From contig JAJYKC010000045.1 in assembly GCA_021788955.1 (NCBI GenBank), positions 1-9,434 of the forward strand: a stretch of 9,434 bases of DNA, given 5' to 3'. Every line of letters begins with the position of its first letter. The first letter of the stretch is position 1. Of this stretch, positions 6,043 through 9,434 are shown in pieces. The notes beneath the pieces are model-generated. The model saw only the letters and a program-made list of their open reading frames with translations. It did no database searches and was not told where the DNA came from. A program made the translations under genes and the position numbers. Source of the stretch: Acidobacteriota bacterium. Its GTDB lineage: Bacteria > Acidobacteriota > Terriglobia > Bryobacterales > Bryobacteraceae.

Positions 6043-6236
6043 CTCTCCTGCTCCGTTGTTATAAGCGTTGCATTTCGCCGTTCCTGCCCTCGGCCTGCCG
6101 TTTCTACCCTACCTGTTCCGAATACATGATGGAGGCCGTCACCCGCTACGGCACCGCGCGCGGCGTCTGGATGGGTCTCAAGCGCCTCGCAAAGTGCCAT
6201 CCGTTTCACGCCGGAGGTTTCGATCCGGTCCGATAG
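6027..6236 (+). CDS. yidD: Membrane protein insertion efficiency factor YidD
   Basis: A 69-residue protein with all family marks: [10 protein letters not shown] (12-21), [10 protein letters not shown] (24-33) and the C-terminal [16 protein letters not shown] (53-68), including the conserved cysteines at 24, 30 and 57. YidD is a small, inner-membrane-associated protein that helps YidC-dependent insertion. The ATG lies inside rnpA, so translation is probably coupled to it; GGAG at 6009-6012 is 14 nt upstream, too far to act strongly alone. Length is typical (about 70-85 residues). The gene lies directly before yidC, its usual place. Confidence 0.96.
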   Translation: MQATVTLLLRCYKRCISPFLPSACRFYPTCSEYMMEAVTRYGTARGVWMGLKRLAKCHPFHAGGFDPVR

Positions 6237-6252
6237 GCCGGTCGCGTAATTC

Positions 6253-7992
6253 ATGCCTGATTCTCCTGACAAGCTCACCGCCCCCACGCCGGGGGGCAAG
6301 CGCCGCGAACTTCCCATGGAAGTCCGCATGCTCATCGCCTTCGTGCTGATGGGTCTGGTGCTGTATCTAACTCCGTACTTTTACAAGCCTCCCGCGCAGC
6401 CGAAGTCCGCCGCGCAACCGGCCGCTCAGCAGACCCAAAAGCCCAATGCTGCTGCCGAGCCTGCCGCACCCGCCACAGCGGCGCCGAAGCCGGCCGAAGC
6501 GACACCCGCCGTCACGGGCGACCGCGTCGCCTCCTCCGAGCAGACCTACGCGATCGACACGAATTACTACCACATTGTTTTTTCGAATCGCGGCGGCGTC
6601 GTTCTGAGCTGGATGCTCAAGAAATACAAGGACAGCGCGGGCAAGCCGCTGCAACTTGTCGACACCTCCACCGTCGGACTCGTCCCGGCGCCCTTTTCGC
6701 TCATCTTCCCCGGCAGCACGCCAAAGCCCGACCCCAACACCGCCCTCTTCGTCGCCACCCCCGCCCCGAACGGGCTCGGCATCGAGTTTGAATATTCGAG
6801 CGGCGGCGTCGCCGTCCGCAAGTCCTTCCGCTTTGAGGTCAACAGTTATCTCTCGCATTTCACGAGTGAAGTCACCGATAACGGCAAGCCGGCGCCCCAT
6901 CTCATCGCCTGGCGCGGCGGTTTCGGCGACGCCCAGGTGGTCAACGCCGCCGCCGTCGAGCACTCGCTCTACTACGACACCGCCGCCGGCAAACTCCGCG
7001 TCAAGGTCGGCAAAGACGCTAAGAATGGTCCCGTCTCCGCCAAGGGCGACTTCACCTTCGCTGGCCTCGAGGACTCTTACTTCGCCGCCGTCTTCCTTCC
7101 CGCCGACAACACATCCATCGAACTGGACAGCTACGGGGACAACCTGCCCAGGGGCACCGAAAAGAAGATGGAGCCTCACGTTGGCATGGCCGTCGGCGGC
7201 GACAGCCTCCGCCGCTTCACGCTCTTCGTCGGCCCCAAGGACGTCGACCTGCTCAACACCGTCGACCCGAAGCTCAAGCAGCTAATCGACTGGGGCTGGT
7301 TCGGCATCATCGCCAAGCCGCTCTTCCTGGTGATGAAGCTCCTGAACAATCGCTACATTCACAACTGGGGCTGGTCGATCATCATCATCACCATCCTCAT
7401 GAACCTGGCGGTGCTGCCGCTGCGCTTCTCCAGCATGAAGTCGGCCAAGAAGATGCAGGCACTGCAGCCTCAGATTCAGGCCATCAACGCCAAGTACAAG
7501 AACGTCAAGCTCAACGACCCGCGCAACGCTGAAAAGAACCAGGAGGTCATGGACCTCTACAAGAAACACGGCGTCAATCCGGTCGGTGGCTGCGTCCCGA
7601 TGCTGCTGCAGTTGCCTCTGCTCTACGCCTTCTACAAAGTTCTTGGCGTCACCATCGAACTCCGGCACGCTCCCTGGCTTTGGGTGGGCGATCTTTCCCA
7701 GCCCGAGCACCTGGCGATCCGCATATTGCCCACGGTGATGATCATCACCCAGTTCCTGGTCCAGAAGCTGACGCCGAACCCCACGACGGATCCTTCCCAG
7801 GCCAAAATCATGATGTTCACGCCGCTACTGCTCGGCTTCTTCTTCTACTATCAGTCCAGTGGCCTGGTGCTATACTGGCTGACTAGCAATCTGGTGGGTA
7901 TTGTCACACAGTGGATGATGAACCGGTCTAGCGCCCCGGTTGCCGTCGCGCCCCCACCTCCGCCGCAGCGCAAGAAGCTCTCCAAGGCATGA
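6253..7992 (+). CDS. yidC: Membrane protein insertase YidC (Gram-negative type)
   Basis: A 579-residue insertase that places and folds inner-membrane proteins, alone or with SecYEG. Domains in order: N-terminal helix (about 26-43), an Ala/Pro/Gln-rich linker (46-88), the large periplasmic beta domain (about 95-335) and the conserved five-helix core (about 345-555). The core shows WSIIIITILMNLAVLPLR (374-391), KKMQALQPQIQAI (399-411), VNPVGGCVPMLLQLPLLYAF (441-460), LRHAPWLWVGDLSQ (470-483) and SSGLVLYWLTSNL (535-547). The tail is Pro-rich and basic. The position of the groove arginine (E. coli R366) is Asn384 here. The ATG at 6253 has no clear ribosome binding site; Met22 (6316) also fits, just before the first helix, and would drop the short N-tail. 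Confidence 0.97.
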   Translation: MPDSPDKLTAPTPGGKRRELPMEVRMLIAFVLMGLVLYLTPYFYKPPAQPKSAAQPAAQQTQKPNAAAEPAAPATAAPKPAEATPAVTGDRVASSEQTYAIDTNYYHIVFSNRGGVVLSWMLKKYKDSAGKPLQLVDTSTVGLVPAPFSLIFPGSTPKPDPNTALFVATPAPNGLGIEFEYSSGGVAVRKSFRFEVNSYLSHFTSEVTDNGKPAPHLIAWRGGFGDAQVVNAAAVEHSLYYDTAAGKLRVKVGKDAKNGPVSAKGDFTFAGLEDSYFAAVFLPADNTSIELDSYGDNLPRGTEKKMEPHVGMAVGGDSLRRFTLFVGPKDVDLLNTVDPKLKQLIDWGWFGIIAKPLFLVMKLLNNRYIHNWGWSIIIITILMNLAVLPLRFSSMKSAKKMQALQPQIQAINAKYKNVKLNDPRNAEKNQEVMDLYKKHGVNPVGGCVPMLLQLPLLYAFYKVLGVTIELRHAPWLWVGDLSQPEHLAIRILPTVMIITQFLVQKLTPNPTTDPSQAKIMMFTPLLLGFFFYYQSSGLVLYWLTSNLVGIVTQWMMNRSSAPVAVAPPPPPQRKKLSKA

Positions 7993-7998
7993 CCGAAC

Positions 7999-8670
7999 GT
8001 GGATAACCTCAAGTACACCATCGCCGAATACGGCCCCCGCATCGAAGCTTTTCTTGGCCCCCTGCTGCGCATCACAGGTTTCGAGTTGTATTTCGACCTC
8101 GTCGAAGGCACGCACGCCCGGCCCGAGTTCGAAGACCCCGAACTCGTGGTCCGCTTCAGTGGCGACGACGTCGATCTGCTCCTCGCCAACCGCGCCGAGC
8201 TTCTCCTCGCCCTCGAGCACGTCACCATGGAGGCCCTCCGCATTCCCAGCGAGGACCACTCCAAGCTCTGCTTCGACGCCAACGACTACCGCCTGATGCG
8301 CATCGAGGAACTCCGCCTGAGCGCCATCACCGCGGCCGAGAAGGTCAAGAAAACGCGCGTCCCGTTTCACTTCAACCCGATGAGCAGCCGCGAGCGCCGC
8401 ATCATCCACCTGAGCCTCCGCGGAGAAACCGACGTCCGGAGCGAAAGCACCGGCACCGGCCCGATCCGCCAGGTCGTTATCGTGCCAGCCGAAATGACCA
8501 CCGTGCCCGAGCCGATCCGCCCGCCGGAGCCGCGCGAGCCCTCCTTCGGACGCCGCAACGGACCGCCGGGACGCAGTGGACCTCCGGGGCGCGGCGGACA
8601 TGATCGCGACCGGGGCCGTGACCGCAGGGACCACGGACCACGCCGTTCGGGTCCGCCGCGCGGCCGGTAA
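7999..8670 (+). CDS. jag: Jag/KhpB-like RNA-binding protein (divergent KH plus R3H, RG-rich tail)
   Basis: A 223-residue protein. Residues about 20-95 align with the KH domain of Jag/KhpB, but the nucleic-acid-binding GxxG loop reads ANRA (63-66), so both glycines are lost. Residues about 101-162 form an R3H domain, with R133-RII-H137 as the RxxxH motif and SRERRIIHLSL and GPIRQVVIVP segments as in the family; R3H binds single-stranded nucleic acids. From about 170 a Pro-rich linker leads to a disordered tail with GPPGRSGPPGRGG and RDRGRDRRDHGPRR. The Jag_N domain common in Firmicutes is absent. Translation starts at GTG 7999, 6 nt after the yidC stop, with AAGG at 7984-7987; an ATG at 7989 overlapping the yidC stop reads only five codons. 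KhpB proteins act in post-transcriptional control of cell division and wall synthesis in Gram-positives; the role here is inferred. Confidence 0.88.
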   Translation: MDNLKYTIAEYGPRIEAFLGPLLRITGFELYFDLVEGTHARPEFEDPELVVRFSGDDVDLLLANRAELLLALEHVTMEALRIPSEDHSKLCFDANDYRLMRIEELRLSAITAAEKVKKTRVPFHFNPMSSRERRIIHLSLRGETDVRSESTGTGPIRQVVIVPAEMTTVPEPIRPPEPREPSFGRRNGPPGRSGPPGRGGHDRDRGRDRRDHGPRRSGPPRGR

Positions 8671-8688
8671 CACAAGCGGCGCGACTTC

Positions 8689-9434
8689 GTGCCAGATCCT
8701 TCTACCTTCACTTCCACTTATTCGACCGGCGACACCATCGCCGCCATCGCCACCGCGCCGGGCCGCGCCGGCTTAGGCATCGTACGCCTCTCCGGCGCCC
8801 AGGCCCGCGAGATCGCCGCGCGCGTGCTCGACTTCCATGCCGAGCCTTCTTGGCACCCCTGGACCGCGACTCTGGCCCGCCTCACCGGGCCCGGCGGTGG
8901 CGCCGTCGATCGCGTCATCGTCACTTACTTCGCCGCGCCGCGCTCCTACACTGCGGAAGACGTCGTCGAAATCGCCTGCCACGGAGCCATGGTCGTTCTG
9001 CGGCACTGCCTGGCCCGATGCGTCGAAGAAGGCGCCCGCCTCGCCGGCCCCGGCGAGTTCACCCTTCGCGCCTTCCTGAATGGACGCATCGACCTCGCCC
9101 AAGCCGAGGCCGTCCGCGACCTCATCGAAGCCACCACGCTCTATCAGGCGCAGGTCGCCGCGCAACAAGCCGAGGGCTCTGTTTCCCGCCGCATCGCGCC
9201 ACTGAAGGAACAATTGCTCGAACTCATCGCTCTCCTCGAAGCCGGTATCGATTTCGCCGAGGACGATGTCAGCGTCGCCCCCGCCACCGAAATCCTCCGC
9301 CGCGTCGAACCGCTCCGCGTCATGGTCGCCTACCTCGCCTCGAGCTTCGCCTACGGCAAACTCGTCCACGACGGCTTCACGCTCGCCATCGCCGGCAAGC
9401 CGAACGCCGGAAAGAGCAGCCTCTTCAACCGCCT
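8689..9434 (+). CDS. mnmE: tRNA modification GTPase MnmE, partial (3' end outside window)
   Basis: The first 248 codons of MnmE, which with MnmG builds the 5-carboxymethylaminomethyl-type group on wobble uridine 34 of tRNAs. The formyl-tetrahydrofolate-binding N-domain shows [20 protein letters not shown] (15-34), [17 protein letters not shown] (84-100) and [20 protein letters not shown] (121-140); the usual HGG reads HGA. The helical domain follows, and the G domain opens with the P-loop GKPNAGKS (236-243) at the window edge. GTG 8689 is the only sensible start: the frame is closed by the jag stop at 8668-8670 and no other start codon lies before the conserved core. It has no clear ribosome binding site, so translation is probably coupled to jag, 18 nt away. 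The protein has a slightly long N-tail of about 14 residues. Confidence 0.96.
   Translation, partial: MPDPSTFTSTYSTGDTIAAIATAPGRAGLGIVRLSGAQAREIAARVLDFHAEPSWHPWTATLARLTGPGGGAVDRVIVTYFAAPRSYTAEDVVEIACHGAMVVLRHCLARCVEEGARLAGPGEFTLRAFLNGRIDLAQAEAVRDLIEATTLYQAQVAAQQAEGSVSRRIAPLKEQLLELIALLEAGIDFAEDDVSVAPATEILRRVEPLRVMVAYLASSFAYGKLVHDGFTLAIAGKPNAGKSSLFNR

Noticed and set aside
7998..8006. Near-match to a DnaA box (reverse complement TTATCCACG) at the start of jag, in the rpmH neighbourhood where oriC lies in some bacteria
   Set aside because: A single imperfect copy made by the codons GTG GAT AAC; no other boxes, no AT-rich unwinding region and no dnaA.
8668..8691. jag and mnmE are in the same frame, so stop readthrough could give a fusion protein
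   Set aside because: The stop is a plain TAA without a readthrough context, and mnmE has its own GTG start.

Overview
The window is high-GC bacterial chromosomal DNA with strong G/C bias at third codon positions. A stand-alone TIGR03437-type module (a family I know mainly from Solibacter-like Acidobacteriota), an acidobacterial-looking YidC and the overall composition suggest an acidobacterium of the Solibacteres/Bryobacterales type. That placement is an inference from protein character, not from a marker-gene search.

Left arm (1-2364, minus strand): a partial multi-pass GT-C/TMTC-like glycosyltransferase with a C-terminal TPR region runs off the left edge. Behind an 11-bp perfect hairpin lies a gene for a secreted, cysteine-rich protein of unknown function. 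A 491-nt gene-free, comparatively AT-rich stretch (2365-2855) follows. It separates that gene from a divergent plus-strand gene (2856-3380) for a small membrane-anchored protein, which appears to have a leaderless promoter.

Middle (3529-5347): the exported TIGR03437-type protein reads rightward and its stop codon overlaps that of the convergent minus-strand cluster. This cluster holds three small genes: a membrane-anchored periplasmic protein, then two tiny multi-pass proteins. The last two resemble the N- and C-terminal ends of one large bacterial membrane glycosyltransferase whose centre is missing. I treat the cluster as a possible remnant of a deleted glycosyltransferase locus.

Right arm (5383-9434, plus strand): a near-consensus sigma-70 promoter drives the conserved cluster rpmH-rnpA-yidD-yidC-jag(khpB)-mnmE. 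Genes are packed with gaps of 6-18 nt or, for rnpA/yidD, a 16-nt overlap. The products serve ribosome assembly (bL34), tRNA maturation (RNase P protein), membrane-protein insertion (YidD, YidC), RNA binding (Jag) and wobble-uridine modification of tRNA (MnmE, cut by the right edge after its P-loop). No dnaA precedes rpmH here and I see no cluster of DnaA boxes, so this is not an obvious oriC.

Most of the right arm is ordinary housekeeping. The points most worth a second look are the apparent internally deleted glycosyltransferase, the Asn in place of the conserved YidC groove Arg, the Jag KH domain that lost its GxxG loop and gained an RG-rich tail, and the palindromes in front of the unknown genes. 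I found no clearly new defence, mobile or CRISPR-like system.
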